Counted from the first letter of the stretch, positions 1-9,262 are shown. The stretch is 64,000 bases of DNA from an uncultured Clostridia bacterium (GCA_944390285.1 CALXPN010000004.1:62001-126000); one strand, 5' to 3'. The notes: generated by a model not told the origin, from the sequence alone. Program-made: numbers and translations.

Positions 1-729
1 ATAAAATTCATATGCTGCTTTTCCCCACTGTGTATCTATAATATCATTATTATCTATTTGTAAATCTGTATCACCTGTTTCATATGGCCAAACAACTTCA
101 AATTTAATTATTGTTGTATCACCCGTCTGCATAATAGTCTCTGAACCATCATATAATACATCATTTAAGTATATTTGTATTTTAAAAGGATAATCATTCA
201 TAATCTTATTTAACAAATCTTCTGCTGTAAACTCTTTAATTACTCCATTTTCTTCATATTGATCTCCTACACTATAAGTTTCATCTAAAATTGTAACAGA
301 TTTTACTTCACATATAAGTTTTGCTTCAGATTCTCCTTTATTTCTAGCTGTAATTTCTTGTGTAGCATCTGGCATACCTGGATATATTTGCTCAACTGTA
401 AATGTGAAATCTTCATTTTGTTCACCATTTGAAAGTTCAAATTCCCAACTTTTTATATGTATATCCATACTAGATGAAACTGTAGAAACATATATAAACC
501 AAGCATAAGTATTAACAAGAAGAGTTAGTAAAAGTAAAAGAACTGTTCTTACTTTCAATCCATTTTTTAATCTTAAACTAACACTCTTTTTGGATTTTTT
601 TGTAGTCTTTTTTGTTTTATTAATTCGTTTTTCTTTTTTACTACTATTCAATTCATCTTCAATTGCATCATAAAGAATTTTTTCTTTCAATTCTTTATCT
701 TCAATTAGTTCTAGATCATCTGAACTCAT
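1..729 (-). CDS. TasA/SipW-substrate-like single-pass surface protein, partial
   Basis: An open frame runs from an ATG at 729 off the left edge, 243 codons without a stop, so the C-terminus is missing. Residues 1-60 are charged and Lys-rich, a hydrophobic segment spans about 61-82, and a Tyr-Ala-Trp-Phe block follows it. The rest is a beta-rich extracytoplasmic region. This layout resembles SipW-dependent TasA/camelysin-type proteins, but I do not recognise a specific family. It is the last visible gene of the minus-strand operon that starts near 9041, and it lies just downstream of a SipW-type peptidase (761-1402) that could process it. That pairing is inferred from position only. No CGG codon is present in the visible part. 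Confidence 0.75.
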   Translation of the reverse strand, partial: MSSDDLELIEDKELKEKILYDAIEDELNSSKKEKRINKTKKTTKKSKKSVSLRLKNGLKVRTVLLLLLTLLVNTYAWFIYVSTVSSSMDIHIKSWEFELSNGEQNEDFTFTVEQIYPGMPDATQEITARNKGESEAKLICEVKSVTILDETYSVGDQYEENGVIKEFTAEDLLNKIMNDYPFKIQIYLNDVLYDGSETIMQTGDTTIIKFEVVWPYETGDTDLQIDNNDIIDTQWGKAAYEFY

Positions 730-760
730 AGTATCTCCTTCCAAAATTTTGTCTGATTAT

Positions 761-1402
761 TTATCTACTTGTATTATCTTCTTCATCTTCATCAGTATAA
801 CTGTCATCATCTTCTTCGCTATCTTCATACTCATCAGTATCTTCTTCTGAATTATTATTTAATCTATCTTTATCTATAAAAGAATCTTTTAATTGTAAGA
901 ATATTAGAATTGCAAAAGGTATGAAAAAGATTATATAAAATGCTGTCATATTATTCATTAATTTTGTAAATAAACTTATAAGAACACATTTATATATTAC
1001 TTTTCCATAAATTTGATCTGAAGTTATAGGAGGATCTTCTTCATTATTTGCATCACCTTTTGTTGTAAATATTTTTCCATTCTCTCCATCTTCTATATTA
1101 ATAATCCTATGTGTTACAACTCTTCCAGAAAAAGTTCCTTTTTCTCCAAGATATGAAACTACCTCTCCTTTAACTAATGAATTTGTATCCACTTCTTTTA
1201 CAACAATTACATCTCCAACTTCATATGTTGGAACCATACTTCCTGTTGCTACATTAAAAATTCTATATCCTCCTATTGCTATTTTATTATTTGAAAATCT
1301 TTGCAACGCAAGTACTAGAATTAATAGAATAAGTACTATTATACAAATTATTTTTATTATTGTAATTATAATATTTAGAATATCAATTTTATTTTCTTTC
1401 AT
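761..1402 (-). CDS. sipW: Signal peptidase I, ER/archaeal (SipW) type
   Basis: A 213-residue membrane protein of peptidase family S26. An N-terminal TM segment (about 12-34) leads into the catalytic box TGSM, with the nucleophile Ser at about 55. A THRI box follows with His at about 98, replacing the Lys of bacterial LepB, and then a KGDANN motif at 115-120. This Ser-His-Asp arrangement is typical of ER/archaeal and SipW-type enzymes that cleave TasA-like exported proteins. A second TM lies near 150-170, followed by a strongly acidic cytoplasmic tail of Glu, Asp and Ser. It sits between the DUF2357-like gene and the TasA-like gene at 1-729. It is one of three SipW-family proteins in this operon. 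Confidence 0.9.
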   Translation of the reverse strand: MKENKIDILNIIITIIKIICIIVLILLILVLALQRFSNNKIAIGGYRIFNVATGSMVPTYEVGDVIVVKEVDTNSLVKGEVVSYLGEKGTFSGRVVTHRIINIEDGENGKIFTTKGDANNEEDPPITSDQIYGKVIYKCVLISLFTKLMNNMTAFYIIFFIPFAILIFLQLKDSFIDKDRLNNNSEEDTDEYEDSEEDDDSYTDEDEEDNTSR

Positions 1403-1430
1403 TTTTATATCCTTCTATTTTAGATTTTTA

Positions 1431-2549
1431 TTATTTAGTAGTTATTTTTTGCATATACTTACTAATATGTTTTTTAAATATATCTTGTATTTGTTTTGTT
1501 GTAACTTGTCTTTTATATTTTATAATAGTAAATTGCTTACTTACTAAGTTTTTTAGTTGTTCTTCTGTAATACTCTCATTAACATCAATTGTTCTTTCAA
1601 CCATATTAGCTACTAATTGCTCAATTATTTCTTTTTTATGTTTTTTCCTAAGTTCTGGATTTTCTACATTTTGGAGAATAAGATAATCAAGTAAAAAAGT
1701 TTCATCTACATATTTTTTAGATTTTCCTCTTTCTTTATATTCTCTTACTTTATTATCAGTATCAGCTTTTTTTTCCTTTTCCATATCAGTAACAAGAAAA
1801 TCCCAAAGTTTTGCTGCATATTGGAAATTAACATTTTTCAAGATAACATTATTTTTTCTAAGTGGTGGAGTTATAAGCTGTACTCTTTCTTGTTCTAATT
1901 CTTGATATGTTGCTGTTAAAGTTAAATTCATTACATTTTTTTCTAACTGTTTTATTCTATCTAATAACTCTTTTTTATCGTCTGTCATACCAGATTTTTC
2001 ATTTGTTGCTGTTAAAAGAATTTGAACATCTACTTTATTTTTTCCATTATAAGAACTTCCTTGATAATCAAATTTTTTATATTCTTTTGAAGTTTGTTTA
2101 TTTTGTTCAATTAATTTCTTTTTTTCTTTTCTTATAATTGTAAGCATTTTTTGAATAAGTGTATATATAAATCTATTTTCATAAGTATTAAAAGTCTCTT
2201 CTTTAAAAACATTAAGTAATTTTCCAGGCTTTACTTCTCCATCATCTTCAACTTCTTCTATAAAACCCGCATTTTTAGCTAGATGTTTTATACTCTCTAC
2301 AGTAACTTTCTTTATTTTTTCTATTTTTACAACTTCTTCTTCATTTACTATTAACCTTGTTGGAGCTCTTAAAATATTATCTAAATATTCTAAAGTATCT
2401 TCCATTTTCTCTATCCATTCGCTCTCCATATGTGGCTTATCGGATTCTATTCTAACAGTCATTTTAGAAGAAAGTTTTTCATTAAATTTTTCTATTTTTC
2501 TTTTATCAGTGTCTGCATATAGTTCAAAAACATCTAAAATTTTATCCAT
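1431..2549 (-). CDS. DUF2357-like protein, partner of the McrB-like ATPase
   Basis: A 372-residue soluble, charged protein. The segment with the ENRFIYTLI motif (about residues 120-130) resembles DUF2357 proteins, which are often encoded beside McrB-like AAA+ ATPases in a McrBC-like pairing. I see no convincing PD-(D/E)XK nuclease motif in the C-terminal half, so the McrC-like role may be structural rather than nucleolytic. The start is supported by an AAGGAG six to seven bases upstream of ATG 2549. It follows the ATPase gene by 16 bases and precedes sipW, so it is very likely co-transcribed with both. The family call rests on a short motif plus context and is moderate. Confidence 0.6.
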   Translation of the reverse strand: MDKILDVFELYADTDKRKIEKFNEKLSSKMTVRIESDKPHMESEWIEKMEDTLEYLDNILRAPTRLIVNEEEVVKIEKIKKVTVESIKHLAKNAGFIEEVEDDGEVKPGKLLNVFKEETFNTYENRFIYTLIQKMLTIIRKEKKKLIEQNKQTSKEYKKFDYQGSSYNGKNKVDVQILLTATNEKSGMTDDKKELLDRIKQLEKNVMNLTLTATYQELEQERVQLITPPLRKNNVILKNVNFQYAAKLWDFLVTDMEKEKKADTDNKVREYKERGKSKKYVDETFLLDYLILQNVENPELRKKHKKEIIEQLVANMVERTIDVNESITEEQLKNLVSKQFTIIKYKRQVTTKQIQDIFKKHISKYMQKITTK

Positions 2550-2565
2550 TGTATATCTCCTTAAA

Positions 2566-4098
2566 CTATCCTAGTTTCTTTAATCTTAGTACATATTCTG
2601 TACATTCTTTCATTTTTCCTTTTCCAAAAGTTTTATCTAAGAATGTAACAAAATCATCTATTTCATCTTTAATATATGCAATATTTAATTGCTCAAATTT
2701 TCTTAAAATCTTTTTAGCAATAAAATAATCTATTCCTTCTACTTCTTCTCCACCACAGGCAACATAGGCTGAAACAAACTTTCCTAAATGACTTACAATA
2801 CGGTTACCAAAAGCTACCCTAAAGTGCTTTATAACATAATCATCCATTAAATTTATTTTTTTCCAATTATCTTGTGATACTTCATGCTCTTCTCTTGCTT
2901 GCATAAATAATTTATCTAAATAGCTAAAGTTCACATCCATTGGTGGTGTATCTTCTGCTTCAAAAACTTGTCCTTTATCATTTATATCTATTGGCATAGC
3001 TCTATCATAAACTTTGTCTGTAACCATAAAAGTAGAATCATCATTATTAATTGTTCCTATATACCAAGTATTTGCTGGTATTTTTATTCTACCATTTACA
3101 ACATGTTTTGGATCATTTTCCCAAGGGCTTGCAACAATTTCTATAATCCATTCATCTCTATTTGGCATTTCAAGAATAGATAACATTTCAGCAAAATAAT
3201 ATTCTACACGAGCAAGATTCATTTCGTCTAATATTACTGTATAAACATCATCTGTATATGATGCTGTATATAGACATTCTAATAGTTGTGTTTCATTAAA
3301 CTTTTTTGTAAACTCATTAAAGTATCCAAAAAGTTCTGTTCTATCTCTCCAAGACGGTTGGACTGAAACAACACATGAATCATGTTTTAAAAATTTTCCC
3401 CATGCATATGCTAAAGATGTTTTACCTGTACCAGAAATACCTTGAAGAATAACTAATTTTGTTGATGAAAGACCTGCAATAAAAATTCTTATCATAGGAA
3501 GTGCGTAATATAGATGTAATCTTGAAGCTGCAAAATTTCTAAATGCTACACAAAGTTCTTCTAATGTAAAATCATTATTATAGTTTTGTGGTTTATATTT
3601 TGCAAATTTCTTATCTATTATTGTTAATCTTGAAAATCTTACTCCATCTCCTTCTTCTATTTCCTCTTTATTTTTGTCTTTTTCTTCTGGAGCAATTTCT
3701 GAAGATTCATTTGGTGATAATCCTAATTGAGACACTTTCATCGCTAATATTTCTTCTCTTTCTTTTGTCATTCTTTCAACTCTTTTATTCAAATCAGCTA
3801 CTTCTTTTAACATACTTTCTTGTTCTACAACTGTTTTTCTAAACCTTATATATTTTCTTATAAGTAAATATGCTAAAAGTATAATTAAAATTAATATTAC
3901 TGCAACAGCCAGTACAGCAATTGCAACAAGTACCCATTCTTGAAGTGAAAAATCATTTTTATATTCTTTTATTAAATGAATATAAGCTGGTATATCAAAT
4001 ATCTGCTTTATACCATTTATCAATCCAAATAAAATTGTTTTTAATCCTGAAAAAAATGCGTTTAAAAATTCGTATAAGAATCTTAAATATGTATCCAT
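2566..4098 (-). CDS. Membrane-anchored McrB-like AAA+ ATPase
   Basis: About 510 residues. A hydrophobic N-terminus (about 5-35) and a strong TM (about 54-80) are followed by a coiled coil (about 88-120) and an acidic linker. The AAA+ domain carries a Walker A GISGTGKT (about 220-227) and a Walker B ILDEMNLARVEYY (about 289-301), the McrB signature. A sensor segment GTINNDDS follows. McrB proteins are GTP- or ATP-driven motors, normally cytoplasmic and paired with McrC. Here the motor is tethered to the membrane and lies inside an operon of signal peptidases and surface proteins. I place the start at ATG 4098 because AAAGGA is 8 bases upstream. An earlier ATG at 4107 sits directly on that Shine-Dalgarno. 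Confidence 0.85.
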   Translation of the reverse strand: MDTYLRFLYEFLNAFFSGLKTILFGLINGIKQIFDIPAYIHLIKEYKNDFSLQEWVLVAIAVLAVAVILILIILLAYLLIRKYIRFRKTVVEQESMLKEVADLNKRVERMTKEREEILAMKVSQLGLSPNESSEIAPEEKDKNKEEIEEGDGVRFSRLTIIDKKFAKYKPQNYNNDFTLEELCVAFRNFAASRLHLYYALPMIRIFIAGLSSTKLVILQGISGTGKTSLAYAWGKFLKHDSCVVSVQPSWRDRTELFGYFNEFTKKFNETQLLECLYTASYTDDVYTVILDEMNLARVEYYFAEMLSILEMPNRDEWIIEIVASPWENDPKHVVNGRIKIPANTWYIGTINNDDSTFMVTDKVYDRAMPIDINDKGQVFEAEDTPPMDVNFSYLDKLFMQAREEHEVSQDNWKKINLMDDYVIKHFRVAFGNRIVSHLGKFVSAYVACGGEEVEGIDYFIAKKILRKFEQLNIAYIKDEIDDFVTFLDKTFGKGKMKECTEYVLRLKKLG

Positions 4099-4110
4099 TT
4101 TACCCATCCT

Positions 4111-5106
4111 TTATTTCTCTATAATTTTTATATTTTTATACTTTGTTTTATTTATATCATTATTATCTACTATAATGCAATTAAAAATTTCTAATATATT
4201 AATTTCTTCATTTAAAAGTTTAGGCATTGCACTATTGGTCTTCAAAGCAAAACTAAATCCTCTTTTTATAAGTTTAAATATTTCTTCTTTATTTTCTAAA
4301 AATTCTTGGTATTTAATTTCAAAAAATATTTTATCTTGTGCTGCTTGATTATCCAAAATTTGTAATAATTGTTCTAATTTTTTCTTCTTTTTAAACAAAT
4401 TGGCAGAAAAATCACAAATATATTTTTTATTAAAATTACCTGCTAATATTTCATTTAAAACTCTCACTGATATCATAGGATATTCAACAAAAAGTTTATC
4501 TTCACTAATTACATCTGTATTAAATACTTCTTCAATTGATTCCTTGCTAAATATTTCCGGAAAATCAAAATAATATCTAAGTTTAACTCTATAATAATCA
4601 TTATTATCTGGATTTATCTTTTTTACCTCTAAATCAAACTCATTTGAAAAATATTTATCTAATTCTTCATTTGATTGCTTTATATCTTGCTTTACAATTT
4701 GCAAGAATTCTTCTTTAAAATTATCTTTTAGTGCCGATTTTAAATTAAATTTAAAAATTCTCTTTTCCGCTATTTTATCTACTATTTCTTCAAGCTCTAT
4801 ATTATCTCTCACATTATCAAAATAAAAATAATACTGAAATAAAGATATATGATTTTCAATAGATTCTTTTTTTCTTGGTTCCTTTTTTATTAACTCTTTA
4901 CCTTTTTCTATTATAGCATTATAAATTCTTCTATAAAAAACTCTTATTTTATTATCCATATTATAATTATAATATCTTGCATCAATATATGCTTGAACCA
5001 ATTCATCTGAAAAAACTTTATTATATTTTGTTTTTAATATTAAACTATTATACTTTTTGAGTCTTTTTTTTACATTGCTAATATGAGTTCCTATTATATT
5101 ATCCAT
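4111..5106 (-). CDS. Unknown protein coupled to the McrB-like module
   Basis: About 331 residues, Lys/Ile/Asn-rich and mostly helical, with no TM segment or motif I recognise. The ATG at 5106 overlaps the stop of the upstream TasA-like gene (5099) by 8 bases and has a GAGGGGG Shine-Dalgarno six bases away. That indicates translational coupling and a shared operon. A TTG 15 bases further upstream is also open but lacks a well-placed ribosome site. The McrB-like ATPase starts 12 bases after this gene ends, so this protein may be the third component of the module. That is inference from position only. Confidence 0.7.
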   Translation of the reverse strand: MDNIIGTHISNVKKRLKKYNSLILKTKYNKVFSDELVQAYIDARYYNYNMDNKIRVFYRRIYNAIIEKGKELIKKEPRKKESIENHISLFQYYFYFDNVRDNIELEEIVDKIAEKRIFKFNLKSALKDNFKEEFLQIVKQDIKQSNEELDKYFSNEFDLEVKKINPDNNDYYRVKLRYYFDFPEIFSKESIEEVFNTDVISEDKLFVEYPMISVRVLNEILAGNFNKKYICDFSANLFKKKKKLEQLLQILDNQAAQDKIFFEIKYQEFLENKEEIFKLIKRGFSFALKTNSAMPKLLNEEINILEIFNCIIVDNNDINKTKYKNIKIIEK

Positions 5107-6179
5107 TGTTTTCCCCCTCAACTTTTACATTGACTTTTGGTGGTTCTCCATTTGTAGAAGGATATGTATAATCATTTGCTGCCGTTTTTTTATAAAATTT
5201 TATTACTTTACTTTCCTCAGCTGCAATTTTAAATTTTATGTAATTTACATAATTATAAGGAGTTCCATTTTCATCATAAACTTGCTCATAAGCCACATTT
5301 CCTTCTGCTTCTGCTTCCAAATAATTTACTGAAGTTGTATCTAAAACTACTTCTTCTGGATTAAAATCTAATTCAATAACCATTGAATGACATTTTTCTT
5401 TATTTTCATCAGATAATGCCATATACTCATTTATTGTTAAATAACTTCCGAACATCATGTCCATCAAATGATTCGTCTACAATATAATAATCTAAAGTAT
5501 TTGTAACAATAAGATTCATATATGGACTATAAGCTTCATCTTCAATCTGATAGCTCATTCCCAAATTTCCTATAATAATTTTAAATGTACCTGACAGAGT
5601 TTTTTTGTATGGTGAAGTAGATTCTGCTGTTACTGTAACAAAAATATAATCTCCATTTTCTAGAGTAACATTATTTTTAAGTCTTACAGAAAAATCAAAT
5701 GAACTCGTATTGTTATCTGCAAAGATTGTCCTACTAATTCCTTCATCTGGATTATAGTCATCATCTTTTACTTCTGCTATTTCAAAATCCACTAAATCTC
5801 CTTCATATTCTTCACCAGTGTTTTTGAAAACTTTGCATTCATATTTTATTGTATAATTTATATTTACTTTAGAAACTTCCTCTATATTCTTCTTACTATT
5901 CATATTTATAGAAACAGAATATGTATCAACACCAGACCAATTATCTGCTTCAAAAACTGCTGTATCTTCTGATAATCTATCACTATTAAAATAAAATGCT
6001 TTAGAATTGAAATAGAAATTTCTTATAGCTCTATATACATATCTAGAAGCTGTAACAGAAGCAGGAATTATAATTCTTATAAAAATCTGAACTATTATGA
6101 ATAATAGTATTAAAATTAATAAAGCTTTTTTAATACCACCATTTTTTCTTCTAATTCTTGTTTTATTTTCTTTCTTCAA
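5099..6179 (-). CDS. TasA-like surface protein, joined across a +1 shift at CGG
   Basis: Two overlapping frames make one protein of about 359 residues if the C at 5450 is skipped. Frame 0 runs 6179-5451 (243 codons), meets GTT CGG, and stops six codons later at 5427. Skipping the C gives GTT GGA AGT, and the frame then runs 5449-5099 without a break. The joined protein has a basic N-terminus, a TM at about 16-40 and a beta-rich extracytoplasmic domain. It resembles its SipW-substrate-like neighbours. The second half has no ribosome site of its own. The stop overlaps the next gene's ATG (5106). See the findings for the three other CGG sites. Alternatives are a real pseudogene or an assembly insertion. 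Confidence 0.75.
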
Positions 6180-6199
6180 ATTAAACCTTCCTTTATATA

Positions 6200-6868
6200 T
6201 TAATCTACCACTTGTTGTGCATCAACTGTTATTTCTATACACTCCATAATGTTTTGAAAGTTATCATTTTGAGAATAAACATCAGGAAATGTAACTTTTA
6301 ATATGTATGTACGATCAAATGGATTATCATATTTAAAATTGATTGTATCTGTAATTCCCTCAGCCTTTTGTTCATCACTTTGGTCTGCAAGCACTAAATA
6401 TTTAAAAATTGTATTATACTCGTCCCAATGCATATTGTCTAATGAAGTTGTTTCTATATCTAATCTGTTCTGTAAATTATCTGAATTTGTATCTTGATCT
6501 ATGTATAATTCATATGTTAGAGGTAAATTTGTTGTTGTTCTAATTTTTAAATCACAATTCATATCTGTCTCAGAAATTATTTGATTATTATTATCATCCA
6601 TATAGTAATTTGAAATTGTGAATTTAACATATTGTGTATCACCAGGTAGCATATCATCTAATGTAATTGTTTTTGTTTCATATTCATCTTTTACTAAGTA
6701 AAAGGCAACATCAATATCTGCTGTAGAACTAGCTTCTGATTCAAAAAGTGAATATGAATTAAACAATATTCTATATAAAATGCAGGCAATAAGTATCGCT
6801 ATAATCAGTTTTATCCTGCGTTTTACTCTTAAAGCTTTCCTTTCTCTTAAGTATTTTCCTCTAATCAT
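6200..6868 (-). CDS. TasA/SipW-substrate-like surface protein
   Basis: 222 residues. A basic N-terminus with KRRIK is followed by a TM at about 20-36, a serine-rich Ala-Ser-Ser-Thr stretch that could hold a signal-peptidase site, and a beta-sandwich-like domain. It contains the LPGDTQYVKF type of motif seen in TasA/camelysin-like domains. I do not recognise a named family. It lies 17 bases after a SipW-type peptidase gene and 20 bases before the next surface protein, which suggests that the peptidase processes it at the membrane. Confidence 0.7.
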   Translation of the reverse strand: MIRGKYLRERKALRVKRRIKLIIAILIACILYRILFNSYSLFESEASSTADIDVAFYLVKDEYETKTITLDDMLPGDTQYVKFTISNYYMDDNNNQIISETDMNCDLKIRTTTNLPLTYELYIDQDTNSDNLQNRLDIETTSLDNMHWDEYNTIFKYLVLADQSDEQKAEGITDTINFKYDNPFDRTYILKVTFPDVYSQNDNFQNIMECIEITVDAQQVVD

Positions 6869-6885
6869 AACATCCTCTTTCGAAA

Positions 6886-7371
6886 TTATTTTTTTATCTT
6901 TTTGTTTTTAAATAATATCCATATAGCTAAAATAGAAATAGTTATTGCTATAATTACCTGTGGTGATTTTAAAACATTTATCCAAATAGCAACATTTGAA
7001 ATTATAAATACCACTTTACCTACAATATCATTTCTTGTTATTGGATTATCTTCAGTATTATTGGCATCACCTTTTGTAATTATTTGGTCATCTTCTATTC
7101 TTATAATTCTATGTGTTACAAAGTTTTCTCCATTTCTATATGTGATAATATCATTTTCTTTAACATCTTTTGTAAGTTTTACAATAACAATATCTTTTAC
7201 ATTAATTGTATCTGCCATACTTCCTGTTATTACCTGAAAAATAGTATATCCCATAAAATTTATATAGTCTTGATGAAATATTTTAATTTGAGCAAAACAG
7301 AAAGATACAATTATTAGTAGTATTAGTAAAATAACTGTTAAAAAATCAATCTTGTTAAAAAATTTTTTCAT
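6886..7371 (-). CDS. sipW: Signal peptidase I, SipW type
   Basis: 161 residues, near the usual length of SipW. It has an N-terminal TM (about 10-28), the catalytic TGSM box with Ser at about 51, a THRI box with His at about 87, KGDANN at about 100-105 with the conserved Asp, and a C-terminal TM (about 136-155). All active-site residues of the ER/archaeal-type S26 subfamily are visible. It is flanked by TasA-like genes at 15-17 base spacings, matching the sipW-tasA arrangement known from Bacillus biofilm loci. It probably cleaves the exported neighbours on the outer face of the membrane. Confidence 0.92.
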   Translation of the reverse strand: MKKFFNKIDFLTVILLILLIIVSFCFAQIKIFHQDYINFMGYTIFQVITGSMADTINVKDIVIVKLTKDVKENDIITYRNGENFVTHRIIRIEDDQIITKGDANNTEDNPITRNDIVGKVVFIISNVAIWINVLKSPQVIIAITISILAIWILFKNKKIKK

Positions 7372-7386
7372 TTTAATTCCTTAATT

Positions 7387-7992
7387 TTAAGTATTCTGAA
7401 TTACATTTATTTCAATAGGCATCTGAATTTTTCTATTTGCAACATTTCCTACTTCTGAATCTTTTTTATTAGATTCTTCTGTATTATCATCTACCCATGT
7501 AACTTCTATTTCCAAATTATCTATTGCTTCTGTATCTGATTTTATTTGAGCTAATGTTTTTTCTTTTTCAATTATAAAATTTCCTTCATCATCTAATTTT
7601 AACTCTGATTCTACTCCATTTTCCTTAATACCTGTTATTTTTAAATTTATATCTGCTATTTCTCTAAGTTTTTTTTCATCAATTTTTATAGTATACTTAA
7701 GTGCAACATCTGTACCAGTTGGATCTATAGTTATATTAAAATGTCCTTTCATACCTGGTGCAACTTTTTGGGGTTTTACATGTGCATTCTCACTCCAAGT
7801 AAAATTATCTATCAAAAAAGTATTTACATCTTCTGTTATATCTTGGTTGTTTACTTTTATAATCCACTGCCCAATCTTATTTGATGTAGCTCCTACTGCT
7901 TCATTTACATATTTTGAAAAAGCAGATCTTAAAATTAAAACAAGTAATATTAGAATTAAAATTAAAATTAAGATTTTCTTTTTTTTACTCAT
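7387..7992 (-). CDS. TasA/camelysin-like exported protein
   Basis: 201 residues. A short basic start and an Ile/Leu-rich TM (about 7-23) are followed by an Ala-Phe-Ser-Lys-Tyr block. The exported part contains W-I-I-K-V-N-N and VAPGMKGHFNI motifs, the latter resembling the PG-x(4-8) signature of SipW-dependent TasA-like proteins. The next gene is a SipW-type peptidase, 15 bases downstream. A structural or fibre role at the cell surface is inferred from family and context. I see nothing that fixes its exact function. Confidence 0.75.
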   Translation of the reverse strand: MSKKKKILILILILILLVLILRSAFSKYVNEAVGATSNKIGQWIIKVNNQDITEDVNTFLIDNFTWSENAHVKPQKVAPGMKGHFNITIDPTGTDVALKYTIKIDEKKLREIADINLKITGIKENGVESELKLDDEGNFIIEKEKTLAQIKSDTEAIDNLEIEVTWVDDNTEESNKKDSEVGNVANRKIQMPIEINVIQNT

Positions 7993-8003
7993 TATAAATC
8001 CAC

Positions 8004-9006
8004 CTAGTTTTTATTTTTTTCTGCTTCCATTTTTTTCTTCTTAGCTTCAATTAATGCTCTTTTTTCTTCTTCTGTCATTGAATTTAATTTAGCTTGAATT
8101 AATGCTCTTTTTTCTTCTTCTGTCATTGATTTCATTTTAGCTTCAATTAGAGCTTTTTTCTTTTGTTCATCTATCTTATTAGAATTTATAGGTCGTTTTG
8201 GTTGATCTGTATTGTTTTCTTTTAGTTTTTCAGTTGCAATTGTTTTTTGTATCTCTTTTGGTTTTTCCACTTTTTCATTTTTTTCAGTTTTTTCTTGTTT
8301 TAACTCCTCTTGTTTTATACTTTCTTTTATATCTTTCTCTTTTATTTCATTATTTTCTTTTGTTTCTGATATCTTTGAATCATCTTCTGTTTCTTGATGA
8401 TTTTCGTTTATTCTTTCTTTTTTACCTTCTTTTTCTGTTGTATTGATTGTAGTATTCTTTTTCTTTTTAGATTTCTTTTCTTCTACCTTACCTTCTTGTA
8501 CTTCTAAAAATACAGAATACAATGTATAAAGGAAAGCAATTAATGATGGAAATACACCTAAAAATAGGAATCCCCATTTAGATTGAAGTATGCTTAAAAA
8601 ACTTCCAACTCTTGGAATAACTGTTGCAGTATCAACTTTTCCAATAAAGTTTGAGCTTGAAAATCTATAATCTCCTTCTACAGTATATGTAAACTCTGTG
8701 TTAGTTACTTTTTCTACATTTGTTACTGTTGCAATATTTATAGTTGCTTCTCCAGCTGAAGTTCTATAGAAAAATATTCTATCTCCTTCACTCACATCAG
8801 AAAGTCTATTCTTCTCAATTATTAATAAATCCCCGAACTGTATAGTCAGGTTCTAAATCTGTATCTATAACCGGAACTAAAGTATTCTTTCCTAAAACAG
8901 CTAATTTATAATCATTATACGATAATAGACAAATTGTGACAAAAATTATAAGTAAAATATAAATAATTATTAATAGATTTTTTACAAAGTTAAATATTTT
9001 TTTCAT
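8004..9006 (-). CDS. SipW-like protein without catalytic Ser, joined across a +1 shift at CGG
   Basis: Frame 0 runs 9006-8836 (57 codons), reaches GTT CGG and stops six codons later. Skipping the C at 8835 gives GTT GGG GAT TTA and a continuous frame to 8004, for a joined protein of 333 residues. The fused part VGDLLII is the standard signal-peptidase segment, so the halves belong together. The nucleophile box reads KNTLVPVID in place of the SGSM-type box, and no THRI box is seen, so it is probably not an active peptidase. A second TM (about 155-180) is followed by a long Lys/Glu-rich tail ending in 16-residue repeats. It is the first gene of the operon. The Shine-Dalgarno is AAGGAAGGA. Confidence 0.75.
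8043..8150 (-). repeat. 48-bp tandem repeat encoding MTEEEKRALI units
   Basis: Two nearly identical 48-bp units (8043-8090 and 8091-8138) plus a third, diverged partial unit encode 16-residue repeats of the form AKxxSMTEEEKRALI. They form the C-terminal tail of the SipW-like pseudo-peptidase. The repeats are charged and predicted helical. Copy number may vary between strains, which is inference. Confidence 0.85.
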
Positions 9007-9040
9007 CTTATCCTTCCTTTAATCCACATTTATACTTAAA

Positions 9041-9069
9041 AGTATATCATTATTTAGGCTCTTATTCAA
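9041..9069 (-). promoter_or_regulatory. Sigma-A-type promoter of the surface/AAA operon
   Basis: Reading the minus strand, TTGAAT (9064-9069) and TATACT (9041-9046) are separated by exactly 17 bases, 40 bp upstream of the first ATG. The -10 lies in an interrupted palindrome, TATACTT with a two-base loop and AAGTATA, which could bind a repressor. No other promoter is obvious inside the operon. Confidence 0.6.
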
Positions 9070-9262
9070 CAGAATTTATATTTCATTTGTTTGTATTTTT
9101 GGTAATATTTTTGTTTTTTTAGTAATATTTTTGTAACAAAAAAGAAATATTTTTTGTCGCTTTTTGCAGAAAAATCCATTTACTTTTTTTTTTACTTATA
9201 TTATAATTATTCGTATAAACATAGGATAATTTGAATACTTTTGTCCAATTGGAGGTTTAAAA

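Noticed and set aside
8815..9006. 63-residue frame as an independent small membrane protein
   Set aside because: The signal-peptidase domain continues directly in the +1 frame after the CGG, so the two pieces form one protein.
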